Shown: positions 41,741-50,758, numbered from the stretch's first letter. The stretch is 64,000 bases of DNA from an uncultured Flavobacterium sp. (GCF_963422545.1 NZ_OY730249.1:186001-250000); one strand, 5' to 3'. Numbers and translations are program-made. Notes: a model not told the origin generated them from the letters alone.

Positions 41741-42052
41741 ATGATTATTTACAACGTTACCACTAATATACATGAAAGCGTTCATGACCAATGGTTAAAA
41801 TGGATGCAGGAAAAACACATACCGGAAATTCTGGCTACACAAAAGTTTTCTTCGGCAAGAATAGTAAAAGTTTTGGTTGAAGAAGAAATGGGAGGAGTTA
41901 CCTATTCAGTTCAATATGTTGCCGACAACAAAGAAATCCTGGAACGCTATTATATAGAAGATGAACCAAGATTTCATAAAGAAGCTTTAGAGTTATTTGC
42001 TGATAAAATGCTTTCTTTCAGAACGGAATTGGAAGTGATTTCGGAACATTAA
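41741..42052 (+). CDS. DUF4286 family protein
   Basis: A 103-aa single-domain protein of the DUF4286 family. It has the start IIYNVTTNIHESVHDQWLKWMQEKHIPEIL, a ferredoxin-like alpha/beta pattern, and the hallmark FSSARIVKVLVEEE...TYSVQYVADNKE. The function is unknown. It lies 61 nt after the TPR gene and before rsmA, an order often seen in this group. Confidence 0.85.
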   Translation: MIIYNVTTNIHESVHDQWLKWMQEKHIPEILATQKFSSARIVKVLVEEEMGGVTYSVQYVADNKEILERYYIEDEPRFHKEALELFADKMLSFRTELEVISEH

Positions 42053-42164
42053 GATTGCCCACTGATTTTACGGATTAAACTGATTTACGCAGATTATTAG
42101 ATTTTAAAGTTTGCGATAATTTGTGTAATTGCTTCGTCGCTCGGGTCGTGGCAAAACAAAAATA

Positions 42165-42228
42165 AAAATAAACTTTGCGTCTTCGCGCCTTCGTGGCAAA
42201 AATAGCTTAGTGCCTTTGTGGCTAATAA
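42165..42228. repeat. CTTCGTGGC / TTTGTGGC repeat before rsmA
   Basis: Two units (TTTGCGTCTTCGCGCCTTCGTGGC and CTTAGTGCCTTTGTGGC) of the CGCAAAG family. The open frame upstream of rsmA (from 42129) is this repeat, not coding sequence. Confidence 0.65.
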
Positions 42229-42236
42229 AAAAGAAA

Positions 42237-43016
42237 ATGGAAAAAGTAAAAGCCAAAAAACATTTAGGACAACACTTCCTGAAAGACGAAAGTATCGCCA
42301 AAGCAATTGCAGATACTTTAAGCTTAAAAGGATATGATGAGGTTTTAGAAATAGGACCAGGAATGGGTGTGTTGACTAAGTATTTGCTTGACAAACCAAT
42401 TAATACACACGTGATAGAGATTGATGGAGAATCTGTAGTGTATTTGGGTGAAAATTATCCAAAATTAAAAGATAAGATAATCTCTCAGGATTTCCTGAAA
42501 TACAATATAAACGAGGTTTACGAAAATAAACAATTCGCTATTATTGGGAATTTTCCCTATAACATTTCGACGCAAATCGTTTTTAGAACTTTAGAATTTA
42601 AACATCAGATTCCGGAGTTTTCGGGGATGTTTCAAAAAGAAGTGGCTGAACGAATATGCGAGAAAAAAGGCTCAAAGGCATACGGAATTTTATCCGTATT
42701 AGCCCAGGCTTTCTATGATACTGAGTACCTGTTTACAGTAGATGAAAACGTTTTTATTCCTCCGCCCAAGGTGAAATCGGGTGTGATGAAAATGACTCGA
42801 AAGGAAGATTATAGCCTTCCATGCGGAGAAAAGTTATTTTTTACGGTTGTAAAAACGGCTTTTCAGCAAAGACGAAAAACATTACGTAACAGTTTGAAAA
42901 CATTAAATTTATCAGATCAATTGCGAGAAGACACTATCTTTGATAAACGTCCGGAGCAATTAAGCGTAGAAGAATTTATTGTTTTGACTCAAAAAATAGA
43001 AGCCGATGGAGTTTAA
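42237..43016 (+). CDS. rsmA: 16S rRNA dimethyladenosine transferase
   Basis: A 259-aa SAM-dependent enzyme that dimethylates two adjacent adenines near the 3' end of 16S rRNA. Motifs are KKHLGQHFLKD, SAM motif I LEIGPGMGVLT, the acidic motif VIEIDGE, and the catalytic NFPYNIS (NxPY). The C-terminal helical domain includes FQQRRKTLRNSLK. I chose the ATG at 42237 because the 36 codons upstream are repeat-derived. The last 11 nt overlap the mgtE start, so the two are coupled. Confidence 0.97.
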   Translation: MEKVKAKKHLGQHFLKDESIAKAIADTLSLKGYDEVLEIGPGMGVLTKYLLDKPINTHVIEIDGESVVYLGENYPKLKDKIISQDFLKYNINEVYENKQFAIIGNFPYNISTQIVFRTLEFKHQIPEFSGMFQKEVAERICEKKGSKAYGILSVLAQAFYDTEYLFTVDENVFIPPPKVKSGVMKMTRKEDYSLPCGEKLFFTVVKTAFQQRRKTLRNSLKTLNLSDQLREDTIFDKRPEQLSVEEFIVLTQKIEADGV

Positions 43017-44412
43017 AATCAGTAAAGAGCTTACAAAACAAATAGCTCAACTCATTCAAGCTAAAAACAACAAAGAGCTCGAGATCTTATTAAATGACAT
43101 GCATCACGCGGATTTCGCTGAAATTCTTGATGAAATTGACATTGATGAGGCAACTTATATTTTTAAGGTTTTAGATAGTGAAAAAACCGCAGAGATTCTT
43201 CTGGAATTAGAAGATGATTTACGGGAACAAATCTTAAACCGACTTTCGCCTAAAGAAATCGCCGAAGAGCTTGATGAACTTGAAACCAATGATGCGGCAG
43301 ATATTATTGGAGAACTTTCTAAAGATAGAAAAGCCGAAGTAATCTCAGAGCTTCAGGACGTAGAACACGCAAAAGGAATCGTTGATTTATTGCGTTACGA
43401 CGAAGATACTGCCGGTGGTATCATGCATAAAGAGTTGGTGAAAGTCAACGAAAACTGGAACGTACTTACTTGCGTGAAAGAAATGCGTATTCAGGCTGAA
43501 AATGTTTCGAGAGTTCATTCTATTTATGTTGTTGATGATGAAAATAGACTTAAAGGCAGATTGTCGCTTAAAGATTTATTGACGACTTCGACCAAAACTC
43601 AGATTTCTGATATTTATATTAGAAAATTATATTCTGTAAATGTTGAAACGCCGGATGTTGAGGTAGCCCGAATTATGGATAAATACGACTTGGAGGCAAT
43701 TCCGGTTGTAGATGAATTAGGACGTTTAGTAGGTCGCATTACAATTGACGATATTATTGACGTCATCAAAGATGAAATAGAAAAAAGAGATACTGAAGAC
43801 ATTCAGAAATTTGGGGGACTTGAAGCATTAGAATTGCCTTATGTTCAAACCCGTCTTGGTGAAATGGTCAAAAAGAGAGCAACATGGTTAGTTGTTTTAT
43901 TTATTGGAGAAATGTTTACAGCATCTGCAATGGGTTTCTTTGAAGGAGAAATCGAAAAAGCAGTTGTATTGGCATTATTTGTTCCGCTTATTATTTCGAG
44001 TGGAGGAAATTCAGGTTCTCAGGCTGCGACACTTATCATTCGTGCAATGGCGTTGAAAGAGCTAACACTAAAGGATTGGTGGTATGTAATGAAAAAAGAA
44101 ATCGCATCAGGTTTTTTGTTAGGAGCAATCTTGGGAATTGTTGGTTTTATTCGAATTTTAGTTTGGCAACAAACCGGACTTTACGAATATGGAGAACATT
44201 GGTTAGCTATTGGGGCGACGGTTTCACTTTCATTAGTGTTTATTGTTTTGTGGGGAACACTTTCCGGATCAATGATACCTTTTTTACTGAAAAGACTTAA
44301 ATTGGATCCCGCGACTTCATCGGCACCATTTGTAGCTACTTTGGTAGACGTAACAGGATTAGTTATTTATTTTACTATCGCTTCTTTGTTACTAAAAGGA
44401 AAACTGCTCTAA
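43006..44412 (+). CDS. mgtE: Magnesium transporter MgtE
   Basis: A 468-aa Mg2+ channel. The N-terminal helical domain (residues about 1-130: EILLNDMHHADFAEILDEID, LDELETNDAADIIGEL) senses cytosolic Mg2+. Two CBS domains follow (about 140-260: HSIYVVDDENRLKGRLSL, AIPVVDELGRLVGRITIDD). The C-terminal part has five TM helices with the pore signature SSGGNSGSQAATLIIRA. The overlap with rsmA implies translational coupling. No Mg-sensing leader is visible, which is expected inside an operon. Confidence 0.97.
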   Translation: MEFKISKELTKQIAQLIQAKNNKELEILLNDMHHADFAEILDEIDIDEATYIFKVLDSEKTAEILLELEDDLREQILNRLSPKEIAEELDELETNDAADIIGELSKDRKAEVISELQDVEHAKGIVDLLRYDEDTAGGIMHKELVKVNENWNVLTCVKEMRIQAENVSRVHSIYVVDDENRLKGRLSLKDLLTTSTKTQISDIYIRKLYSVNVETPDVEVARIMDKYDLEAIPVVDELGRLVGRITIDDIIDVIKDEIEKRDTEDIQKFGGLEALELPYVQTRLGEMVKKRATWLVVLFIGEMFTASAMGFFEGEIEKAVVLALFVPLIISSGGNSGSQAATLIIRAMALKELTLKDWWYVMKKEIASGFLLGAILGIVGFIRILVWQQTGLYEYGEHWLAIGATVSLSLVFIVLWGTLSGSMIPFLLKRLKLDPATSSAPFVATLVDVTGLVIYFTIASLLLKGKLL

Positions 44413-44822
44413 GAATAATATAGATGTGTAAATTTTGTGCAAGGTTTGTTCATTACGACCACAAATTTCAAGAAAGTGATTTGGGACTTTGACACCCGAG
44501 CGACAGCGAACGGACGAAGTAAAGAGTTGCTAACTTAAATTGTCTATAGAGGAATGCGGATTAAACGGATTTTTCATCTATTATTTTTAAAAATCCGTTT
44601 TCATCCGCGTTTTTACTTTTGTAAATCCGTATCATCCGCGTTCCTTTCGCAAAGAGTTAGATAGAATAATGCTTTTGGAATAGCCAGAATGATTTTTGGC
44701 TTTTAGATTTTTGCCACAAATTGATAGATTGCAGTGATTTAAAATCTGTAAAATCTGCGTAATTTACATGCCGAAAAATCTGCTATTAACCAACCAAAAA
44801 TAAATCAAAAAACCAACCAAGA
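44413..44822. repeat. 410-nt gap with AATCCGT/ATCCGCG-type repeats, no gene
   Basis: After mgtE no hairpin terminator is seen. The gap holds GGATTAAACGGATTTTTCATC, AAAAATCCGTTTTCATCCGCG and GTAAATCCGTATCATCCGCG (44552-44642), then GCCACAAATTGATAGATTGCAG and AATCTGTAAAATCTGCGTAA (44714-44764). These are the same word set as at 22660-22840. No promoter consensus was found before proC. Confidence 0.65.
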
Positions 44823-45599
44823 ATGAAAGTACACATAATTGGGGGAGGAAACCTAGGAGTTTCTATCGCCTTGGGAATTGCAAAATTCTCAAAAAGTAAC
44901 CAGGTTACGGTTACACGAAGAAATACAGCAAGTATTCAATACTTATCAGAGTACGGAATCACAGTTTCATCTGATAACAAACATAATATTCAAGAAGCCG
45001 ATGTGGTGATTTTAACTATAAAACCATATCAGGTTGATACCGTTTTTGCTGAAATCTTACCGGTAATCAAAGGAAAAACTATTGCGTCAGCAGTTAGCGG
45101 ATTATCTCTGGATATGCTTCAGGAAAAAACAAATAACGAATATCCGGTAATACGCATTATGCCAAATATTGCTGCACAATTTGGTGAGTCGGCAACTTGT
45201 ATTTCTTTCCCTGAAAAGGATAGAGAAAAAGCTTTGCCAATCGTTGATTTGTTTCAGGATTTAGGAACAGCTCCGGTTATTGATGAGAAATTAATGGATG
45301 CTGCTACTGTTCTTGGCGCTTGCGGAACAGCTTATGCTTTAAGATATATTCGTGCTTCGATGCAAGCCGGAATCGAAATTGGATTTGATTCAAACACAGC
45401 TTTGGCAATTGCCGCACAAACAGTGAAAGGAGCTGCAAAAATGTTGCTAGAAGAGAAAGTACATCCAGAACAATTAATCGACCGTGTAACAACGCCTCAA
45501 GGCTGTACAATCGTTGGTTTGAACGAAATGGAACATAATGGTTTCAGTTCTTCTTTAATTAAAGGAATTAAAACTTCTTTGAAACAAATTAAAGGTTAG
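44823..45599 (+). CDS. proC: Pyrroline-5-carboxylate reductase
   Basis: A 258-aa NAD(P)H-dependent enzyme making proline, the last step of proline synthesis from glutamate. The Rossmann motif HIIGGGNLGVSIALGIA, the middle VILTIKPYQVD and SAVSGLSLDMLQ, and the C-terminal dimerisation/active-site signature (GAAKMLLEEKVHPEQLIDRVTTPQGCTI) are all present. It has a single-gene layout with a terminator at 45623-45668. Confidence 0.95.
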   Translation: MKVHIIGGGNLGVSIALGIAKFSKSNQVTVTRRNTASIQYLSEYGITVSSDNKHNIQEADVVILTIKPYQVDTVFAEILPVIKGKTIASAVSGLSLDMLQEKTNNEYPVIRIMPNIAAQFGESATCISFPEKDREKALPIVDLFQDLGTAPVIDEKLMDAATVLGACGTAYALRYIRASMQAGIEIGFDSNTALAIAAQTVKGAAKMLLEEKVHPEQLIDRVTTPQGCTIVGLNEMEHNGFSSSLIKGIKTSLKQIKG

Positions 45600-45622
45600 G
45601 ATAAATAAATTTCAAATATTTT

Positions 45623-45668
45623 AAATCCCAAATTCCAAGTTTTAATAAATTGGAATTTGGGATTTTTT
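45623..45668 (+). terminator. proC terminator
   Basis: A long stem AAATCCCAAATTCCAA with its complement, an 11-nt loop and a T-run, 24 nt after the stop. Confidence 0.85.
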
Positions 45669-45677
45669 GTGGTTACT

Positions 45678-45710
45678 AAACCCGACAGGTTTTTAAAACC
45701 TGTCGGGTTT
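45678..45710. repeat. 33-nt palindrome, copy 2
   Basis: Identical over 33 nt to 16688-16720. It lies between the proC terminator and the converging nhaA gene and may end the nhaA transcript. Confidence 0.85.
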
Positions 45711-45769
45711 GTTGTTTTAAAAACTCCAATTACAACAGTGTTGGAATTTGGATTTTTTAATATTGGAAT

Positions 45770-46912
45770 TTAATGAGGGTTTCTGCTTACAGTATATTTT
45801 AGATAAACTAATCCAAAAATACCGGAAAGTATTGAAGCGATTAAAATGGCAATCTTAGAAAAAACGATAGTTTCAGGATCTTTAAAAGCCAGAATCGTAA
45901 TAAAGATTGACATCGTAAAACCAATTCCGCCCAACATTCCTGCGCCTAAAATATGTGCCCATTTTAAGCTTTTTGGTAAAGTACATAATCCGGCGCTGAC
46001 TCCAATAGAAGAGAAAAGTAAAATTCCCAGAGGCTTTCCAATAACTAAACCTAAAATGATTCCGAATGTATTAGGATGATTTAAACCTTCATGCCAATCT
46101 GATTCTATTGCAATACAAGTGTTCGCAATGGCAAATAGCGGTAAAATAAAGAAAGCAACGGGTTTATGTAAAAAGTGTTGTAGTTTATACGAAGAAGAAT
46201 TTTCGTCACCATTTCCAAACGGAATTACAAAAGCCAAAATAACTCCGGTAATAGTAGCATGAACTCCTGAGTTTAACATGAAATACCACATCACGACGCC
46301 TCCAATCAAATAAGGAATCAGATTTTGAACTTTCATTCGATTCAAAATAAATAAGAAAACCCAGATTCCTAAAGCAATGGCAAGATTTACAAAAGAAATT
46401 GTGGTGGTGTAGAAAACAGCAATTACAATTATAGCACCCAAGTCATCAATAACCGCTAAGGCAGTTAGAAACACTTTTAGCGATGATGGAACTTTTTTTC
46501 CTAAAAGCGATAAAATACCAATTGCAAAAGCAATATCTGTTGCCATTGGGATTCCGGCTCCGTTTTGAGTTGCAGTTCCAAAATTTAAAGCGAGAAAAAT
46601 TGCTGCAGGAACCAACATTCCGCCAATAGCGGCCATAATTGGTAAAGAAGCATTTTTAATACTGGATAATTCGCCATGATAAATTTCGCGTTCCAGTTCA
46701 AGACCAATCAGTAAAAAGAAAATGGTCATTAAACCATCATTAATCCAGTGTGTGATTGAATGTCCGTTGAAATCTTTTTCCCAAAAAGCGATATATTCGG
46801 TTTGAAAAGACGAGTTGGCAAGGTAAAGAGATATAATAGTAACAAAGAGCAAGAGTAATCCTCCTGATTTTTCGTTGTTAAAGAAGGATTTAAAAGTCTT
46901 AGTTAATTTCAT
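45770..46912 (-). CDS. nhaA: Na+/H+ antiporter NhaA
   Basis: A 380-aa inner-membrane antiporter with about twelve TM segments that expels Na+ in exchange for protons. The essential aspartate pair (Asp163/Asp164 in E. coli) appears in LTALAVIDDLGAIIVIAVF. Other signatures are GLELEREIYHGELS, IPMATDIAFAIGILSLLG, and GIGFTMSIFITILAF near the end. The length equals the family norm. It is transcribed alone. Confidence 0.97.
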   Translation of the reverse strand: MKLTKTFKSFFNNEKSGGLLLLFVTIISLYLANSSFQTEYIAFWEKDFNGHSITHWINDGLMTIFFLLIGLELEREIYHGELSSIKNASLPIMAAIGGMLVPAAIFLALNFGTATQNGAGIPMATDIAFAIGILSLLGKKVPSSLKVFLTALAVIDDLGAIIVIAVFYTTTISFVNLAIALGIWVFLFILNRMKVQNLIPYLIGGVVMWYFMLNSGVHATITGVILAFVIPFGNGDENSSSYKLQHFLHKPVAFFILPLFAIANTCIAIESDWHEGLNHPNTFGIILGLVIGKPLGILLFSSIGVSAGLCTLPKSLKWAHILGAGMLGGIGFTMSIFITILAFKDPETIVFSKIAILIASILSGIFGLVYLKYTVSRNPH

Positions 46913-47037
46913 TTTTATAAAGATTCAGGAGATTTAGAAGAGATTTTTTTGAGGCTCATATTTTCAAAGTTAAAAAAAATATGGCCAATAAAAAATTCGG
47001 ATGCTTGGTGCCATTGTTTATCGCTCTCTTATACAGC

Positions 47038-47070
47038 AAAAAAAACCGCCAATTATACGATTAGCGGTTT
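47038..47070 (-). terminator. Terminator of the alpha/beta hydrolase gene
   Basis: Stem AAACCGC/GCGGTTT with additional inner pairs, followed on the minus strand by a long T-run, 10 nt after the stop. Confidence 0.75.
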
Positions 47071-47079
47071 GGGTTATTT

Positions 47080-47769
47080 TTAGAGTGTTGCAGCTGCTTC
47101 TAAAATTAAAGCTGTTACTTCTTTGGGATGTGATGCCAAAGATGCGTGTCCTGCATCTAGGTGAATGATTTTTTTAGGTTTTATTCTCTCCGCCATTTCT
47201 TTCTCTGTTTCGGCAGGAATCATATTATCGAAATTAGAGATTTGATACCAACTTGGTTTTGTTTTCCATGCCGGTTCGCCTGCTTGATCTCCAAAACATT
47301 GTCCGTGTATAGGTTTTTGTGACAAAGACATGATTAATGCTGCTTCTTTATCTAAATCCTGAGCAAATGCCTGATGGAATTCATCATATTTAATCCATAA
47401 AAAACCTTTAGAGTCAGGATAAATACTAGCTCCGCCTGATCCGGCTCTACGTCCTAAAAGCGCTCCCAAACTGTCTCCTTTATCAGGTGCAAATGCGGCA
47501 ATGTAAACTAAACCCGCTACTTTTTCATGATTTCCAGCTCCTGAAATTACTGCTCCTCCGTAAGAATGTCCCACAAGTAAAACTTTTCCTTCCTGAGCAT
47601 CAATTAAATCCTGGGTTTTATTAATATCATCCTGCAAAGAAGTTAAAGGGTTTTGAACGCTTCGTACTTTGAAACCTTCTTTTACCAATGCCGGAATTAC
47701 ATGTTGCCAATGGGAGCCATCACCCCAAGCTCCGTGAACCAAAATAATGGTTAAATCTTTTGTTGCCAT
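47080..47769 (-). CDS. Alpha/beta-fold hydrolase
   Basis: A 229-aa cytoplasmic hydrolase of the EstC/methylesterase-like group. Features are the oxyanion region ILVHGAWGDGSHWQ, the nucleophile elbow LLVGHSYGGAVISG with its Ser, and the catalytic His near the C-terminus in HLDAGHASLASHPKEV. Related proteins cleave small carboxylic esters or act in plant-like signalling; the substrate is not predictable. It is a single gene. Confidence 0.88.
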   Translation of the reverse strand: MATKDLTIILVHGAWGDGSHWQHVIPALVKEGFKVRSVQNPLTSLQDDINKTQDLIDAQEGKVLLVGHSYGGAVISGAGNHEKVAGLVYIAAFAPDKGDSLGALLGRRAGSGGASIYPDSKGFLWIKYDEFHQAFAQDLDKEAALIMSLSQKPIHGQCFGDQAGEPAWKTKPSWYQISNFDNMIPAETEKEMAERIKPKKIIHLDAGHASLASHPKEVTALILEAAATL

Positions 47770-47877
47770 AATTACTAATTATTTAATGATTAAAATATAT
47801 TGCTTATTTAAAATTCATTGTGTGATGAAGTAAAAAGGGGCGACGGTTTTCTGAGGTTTAATTTAATATATAAAAGT

Positions 47878-48012
47878 ATGAAATTAAACACTTTAAAGAT
47901 GTTAAGGTTTGTAGAATCTACAAAAGGTTTTTTGTTTTTGTATTCTTTTCTTGTTTTAATTGGTTTAATGTTAGTGATTTATGTTTTTATTGTTAAGGTT
48001 CCGAAGTCATAA
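47878..48012 (+). CDS. Small single-TM membrane protein
   Basis: A 44-aa frame from ATG 47878. Its N-terminal basic stretch (MKLNTLKMLRFVESTK) precedes a long hydrophobic helix (FLFLYSFLVLIGLMLVIYVF). It looks like a genuine small membrane protein with an N-in signal anchor. No family, operon partner or promoter consensus was recognised, so the call is tentative. Confidence 0.4.
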   Translation: MKLNTLKMLRFVESTKGFLFLYSFLVLIGLMLVIYVFIVKVPKS

Positions 48013-48141
48013 AGTGTAATTTTCTCAATTCATTTTCTTCAGGTCTCTTTAACTTCGAGCGATTAACAGTAAAAACAGTAAACATAAAGAATAACTTAAA
48101 TGGAGAATAAGCTGTATTTTTGTTTTATAAAACACAATAAA

Positions 48142-49089
48142 ATGAGCATAAAAATTCTGCATATCGACAGCAACCATCCCATTCTTTGGCAACAATTAGA
48201 AGAAGCCGGTTTTGAGAATCACACAGATTTTAAATCTTCAAAGGAAGAAGTTGAATCTAAAATTCAGGATTATAACGGAATTGTAATTCGAAGCCGTTTT
48301 AAAATTGATAAAACTTTTTTAGATAAAGCTACCAATTTACAGTTTATTGCCAGAGTTGGTGCGGGTTTAGAAAGTATTGATTGTGAGTATGCCGAGGCAA
48401 AAGGGATTCATCTAATCGCCGCGCCCGAAGGTAATCGCAACGCTGTTGCAGAACATTCTCTGGGTGTAATTTTGTCCCTTTTTAATAATTTGAATCAGGC
48501 TGATGCCGAAATAAGAGCAGGACATTGGAATCGTGAAAGTAATCGCGGTCATGAACTTGACGGAAAAACGGTTGGAATCATTGGTTACGGAAATATGGGA
48601 AAAGCATTTGCTAAAAAACTTCGTGGTTTTGAGACAGAAGTTTTGTTTCATGACATTTTAGAAAATATAAGTGATGAAAATGCCAGACAAGTTTCGCTTG
48701 AAGAATTACAAAAGAAAGCCGATGTTTTGAGTTTACATCTTCCCTGGACTCTGGAAACAGATAAAATGATAGATGCTGATTTTATAAACGCATTTTCGAA
48801 GCCATTTTGGATCATAAATACTTCGCGTGGTAAAAACATCGTCACGGCAGATTTGGTCGAAGCCATGAAGGTTAAAAAGATTCTGGGAGCAGGTCTGGAT
48901 GTTTTAGAGTATGAGAAATTGTCTTTCGAAACATTATTTCAGGATAAAAACACACCGGAAGCATTTCAATATTTGCTTGAAGCCAAAAATGTTTTGTTAA
49001 CGCCACATATCGCCGGTTGGACTTTTGAGAGTCATGAGCGTCTGGCGCAGGTTATCGTTGATAAGATTAAAGCTGTTTATAAAAAGTAA
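48142..49089 (+). CDS. D-2-hydroxyacid dehydrogenase (phosphoglycerate-dehydrogenase-like)
   Basis: A 315-aa NAD-dependent enzyme. It has the substrate domain start ILHIDSNHPILWQQLEEAG, the VGAGLESIDCEYAEAKGI segment, the Rossmann motif VGIIGYGNMGKAFAKKL, the Arg region NTSRGKNIVT, the Glu region LDVLEYEK, and the catalytic His in TPHIAGWT. No C-terminal ACT domain is present, so it is the short type; the substrate could be 3-phosphoglycerate or another 2-hydroxyacid. I chose the ATG at 48142 (MSIKILHID). The 14 codons upstream look non-coding. TAACTTCG just upstream is a near -7 box. Confidence 0.9.
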   Translation: MSIKILHIDSNHPILWQQLEEAGFENHTDFKSSKEEVESKIQDYNGIVIRSRFKIDKTFLDKATNLQFIARVGAGLESIDCEYAEAKGIHLIAAPEGNRNAVAEHSLGVILSLFNNLNQADAEIRAGHWNRESNRGHELDGKTVGIIGYGNMGKAFAKKLRGFETEVLFHDILENISDENARQVSLEELQKKADVLSLHLPWTLETDKMIDADFINAFSKPFWIINTSRGKNIVTADLVEAMKVKKILGAGLDVLEYEKLSFETLFQDKNTPEAFQYLLEAKNVLLTPHIAGWTFESHERLAQVIVDKIKAVYKK

Positions 49090-49272
49090 GTCGTTTAACA
49101 ATCAAGTTTTGATGGCGTTGTAGTTTTTAGAATTTAATAACGAGTTTTTTCTGTAGATTTTTTAAGTTAGAATTAGTTTTTAATGTTAATTTTTAATAAT
49201 ATTGTTTCTAAATAAGGAGTGACCGAAAATCCTAAGAGTAGGAATTAACTAATTAATTTTAACTAATAAAAA

Positions 49273-49656
49273 ATGGAAAACGAATTTAAAGAAACATCTA
49301 ATAATTTTAATGAACCAATTCCTGTATTTAAAGTAGATCCTATTATGGTGTTGCTTTTTGGATTTTTAACTTGCGGGTTATATTTAATTTATTGGAATAT
49401 TAAAGTATCTGAAGTTTTTAATGCCGTTGCAGAAAGAGAAGTTATCTCACAGCCTATCGCAATTTTTGCAGGATGTTGTATGCCGGTAAATATTTATTTT
49501 TATTATTTGGCTGGTAAAGAAGCATTGCCAAAAGTTTATGAAAGAACTGGAGAACTTCAAAAAGATCAGTCAACTTTATTAATTGTTTTAGGATTCTTTT
49601 TTCCTATTGCAGCAGCAATGATTGTACAAGGTGATATCAACAGATTATACAAATAA
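49273..49656 (+). CDS. DUF4234-like small membrane protein
   Basis: A 127-aa protein with three hydrophobic segments. The motif MVLLFGFLTCGLYLIYWNIKVSEVFNA is close to the DUF4234 pattern (LL...TCGLY.IYW). The others are IAIFAGCCMPVNIYFYYLAG and LLIVLGFFFPIAAAMIVQG. It is an inner-membrane protein of unknown role. It overlaps the following DUF2752 gene by about 35 nt and lies in a cluster of three small membrane genes ending at 50424. Confidence 0.78.
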   Translation: MENEFKETSNNFNEPIPVFKVDPIMVLLFGFLTCGLYLIYWNIKVSEVFNAVAEREVISQPIAIFAGCCMPVNIYFYYLAGKEALPKVYERTGELQKDQSTLLIVLGFFFPIAAAMIVQGDINRLYK

Positions 49657-50095
49657 TAACAGAATAAGACGTAAAATTTACGGAATTATCGGTGCAGCAA
49701 TTACACTGATAGTTCCGTTTTTTTTGATGCTTGATAATCATAATAACCATTTAGAATCTGATCAGTCGTTTTGCCCTTTCAAAATGGTTACAGGTTTTCC
49801 CTGTCCTGGTTGTGGTATTACAAAATCATTAGTGTATTTCTATCAGGGAGATATTTACAAATCACTTAGTTATCATATTTTAGGGCCTTTTGTTATTGTG
49901 TTTTGCTGGCTTACAATCATTGTTCTGACAACAGAAATTGTAACTAAAAAAGAATATTTTACGAGTCTTTTATATAATAGAAAACTGGCCTACAATCTGG
50001 CCTATTTTTTAGCTTTCTATCATTTTATCCGATTGATTATTTTTGTTAAAAATAATTCTTTTGATGATATATTACATCAATCCATTTGGTTTTAA
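49622..50095 (+). CDS. DUF2752 membrane protein (start uncertain)
   Basis: A 157-aa protein of the DUF2752 family, with the diagnostic CPFKMVTGFPCPGCGITKSL (CPxCG) motif after the first TM. It has about three TM segments (YGIIGAAITLIVPFFLML, ILGPFVIVFCWLTIIVL, AYNLAYFLAFYHFIRLIIF). The start is not clear. TTG 49622 gives the long form and GTG 49631 a slightly shorter one, and both overlap the upstream gene. The first ATG would delete the first TM. The overlap suggests translational coupling. The function is unknown. Confidence 0.8.
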   Translation: MYKVISTDYTNNNRIRRKIYGIIGAAITLIVPFFLMLDNHNNHLESDQSFCPFKMVTGFPCPGCGITKSLVYFYQGDIYKSLSYHILGPFVIVFCWLTIIVLTTEIVTKKEYFTSLLYNRKLAYNLAYFLAFYHFIRLIIFVKNNSFDDILHQSIWF

Positions 50096-50148
50096 GACAT
50101 AGAAAAACCTTTTTTAAAGAAGTTTAATTAAATAATAACACTATAAAA

Positions 50149-50424
50149 ATGGAAAACACCAAAACAGAACACTGGAATAATCCTCCGGTTTATCGCGAAG
50201 AGAATAAAAAGGTAGTTGCCGGAATTTTAGCAATTTTATTAGGTGCTTTAGGGATTCATAAATTCTATTTGGGTTACACTAAAGAAGGAATAATTCAAAT
50301 ACTTCTTAATTTTTTGTTTGGAATTGGGGGTTTAATAGGTGTAATCGAAGGAATAATTTATCTCACTAAAACCGATGAAGATTTTTATCAAACGTATCAG
50401 GTCGGTGAAAAGGTATGGTTTTAA
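50149..50424 (+). CDS. TM2-domain protein
   Basis: A 91-aa protein with a TM2 domain: AGILAILLGALGIHKFYLGYTKEGIIQILL, then the second helix with GIGGLIGVIEGIIYL. Such proteins have two TM helices joined by a DRF/HKF-type turn; here the turn is HKFYLG. It is the third small membrane protein of the cluster, with a strong terminator at 50432-50469. A shared role with DUF2752 and DUF4234 is a guess from position. Confidence 0.9.
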   Translation: MENTKTEHWNNPPVYREENKKVVAGILAILLGALGIHKFYLGYTKEGIIQILLNFLFGIGGLIGVIEGIIYLTKTDEDFYQTYQVGEKVWF

Positions 50425-50431
50425 AACATAA

Positions 50432-50469
50432 AAAAGAATCCCATTCATGTTTGTATGAATGGGATTCTT
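50432..50469 (+). terminator. Terminator of the small membrane protein cluster
   Basis: Stem AAAGAATCCCATTCAT with its complement, a 6-nt loop and a T-rich tail, 8 nt after the TM2 stop. Confidence 0.9.
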
Positions 50470-50702
50470 TCTTTTAATTAGTTATGTAAAAATTTCTTTT
50501 TCTTTTATTTTAATGGCTCTTAGGGGATAATTTTAATGCTTTTTGCAAAGTAATATTGTACTTCTTTACAAGCGAAGTTTAGTTGTTCTTTTTAAGGAAC
50601 CTGGATGTAAGTTATATTATATCTAATTCAACAAAAAATAAAGGTTTGGTAAATTGATTGAGAAGGAGCATGTGAACTAGTTTGGAGAAAAAATTGTAAT
50701 TA

Positions 50703-50738
50703 AAAAATCCCATTCGCTTTTTTAGCAAATGGGATTTT
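50703..50738 (-). terminator. Terminator of olsF
   Basis: Stem AAAATCCCATTCGC with a nearly exact complement (one mismatch), T-run on the minus strand, 20 nt after the stop. Confidence 0.85.
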
Positions 50739-50758
50739 AATTTTATAGTAATCTGCAA

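Larger units (their letters stand above)
50425..50758. other. 334-nt intergenic gap with two terminators
   Basis: The gap contains the terminator of the small membrane cluster (50432-50469) and that of olsF (50703-50738). Between them (50470-50700) I see no gene, promoter consensus or repeat. Confidence 0.7.

Noticed and set aside
42129..42236. N-terminal 36-codon extension of rsmA
   Set aside because: It is encoded by a dispersed repeat and absent from the normal RsmA start KKHLGQHF; the ATG at 42237 is preferred.
47818..47877. Upstream extension of the 44-aa membrane protein frame
   Set aside because: The extra residues are not signal-like and begin at a non-ATG context; the ATG at 47878 is the better start.
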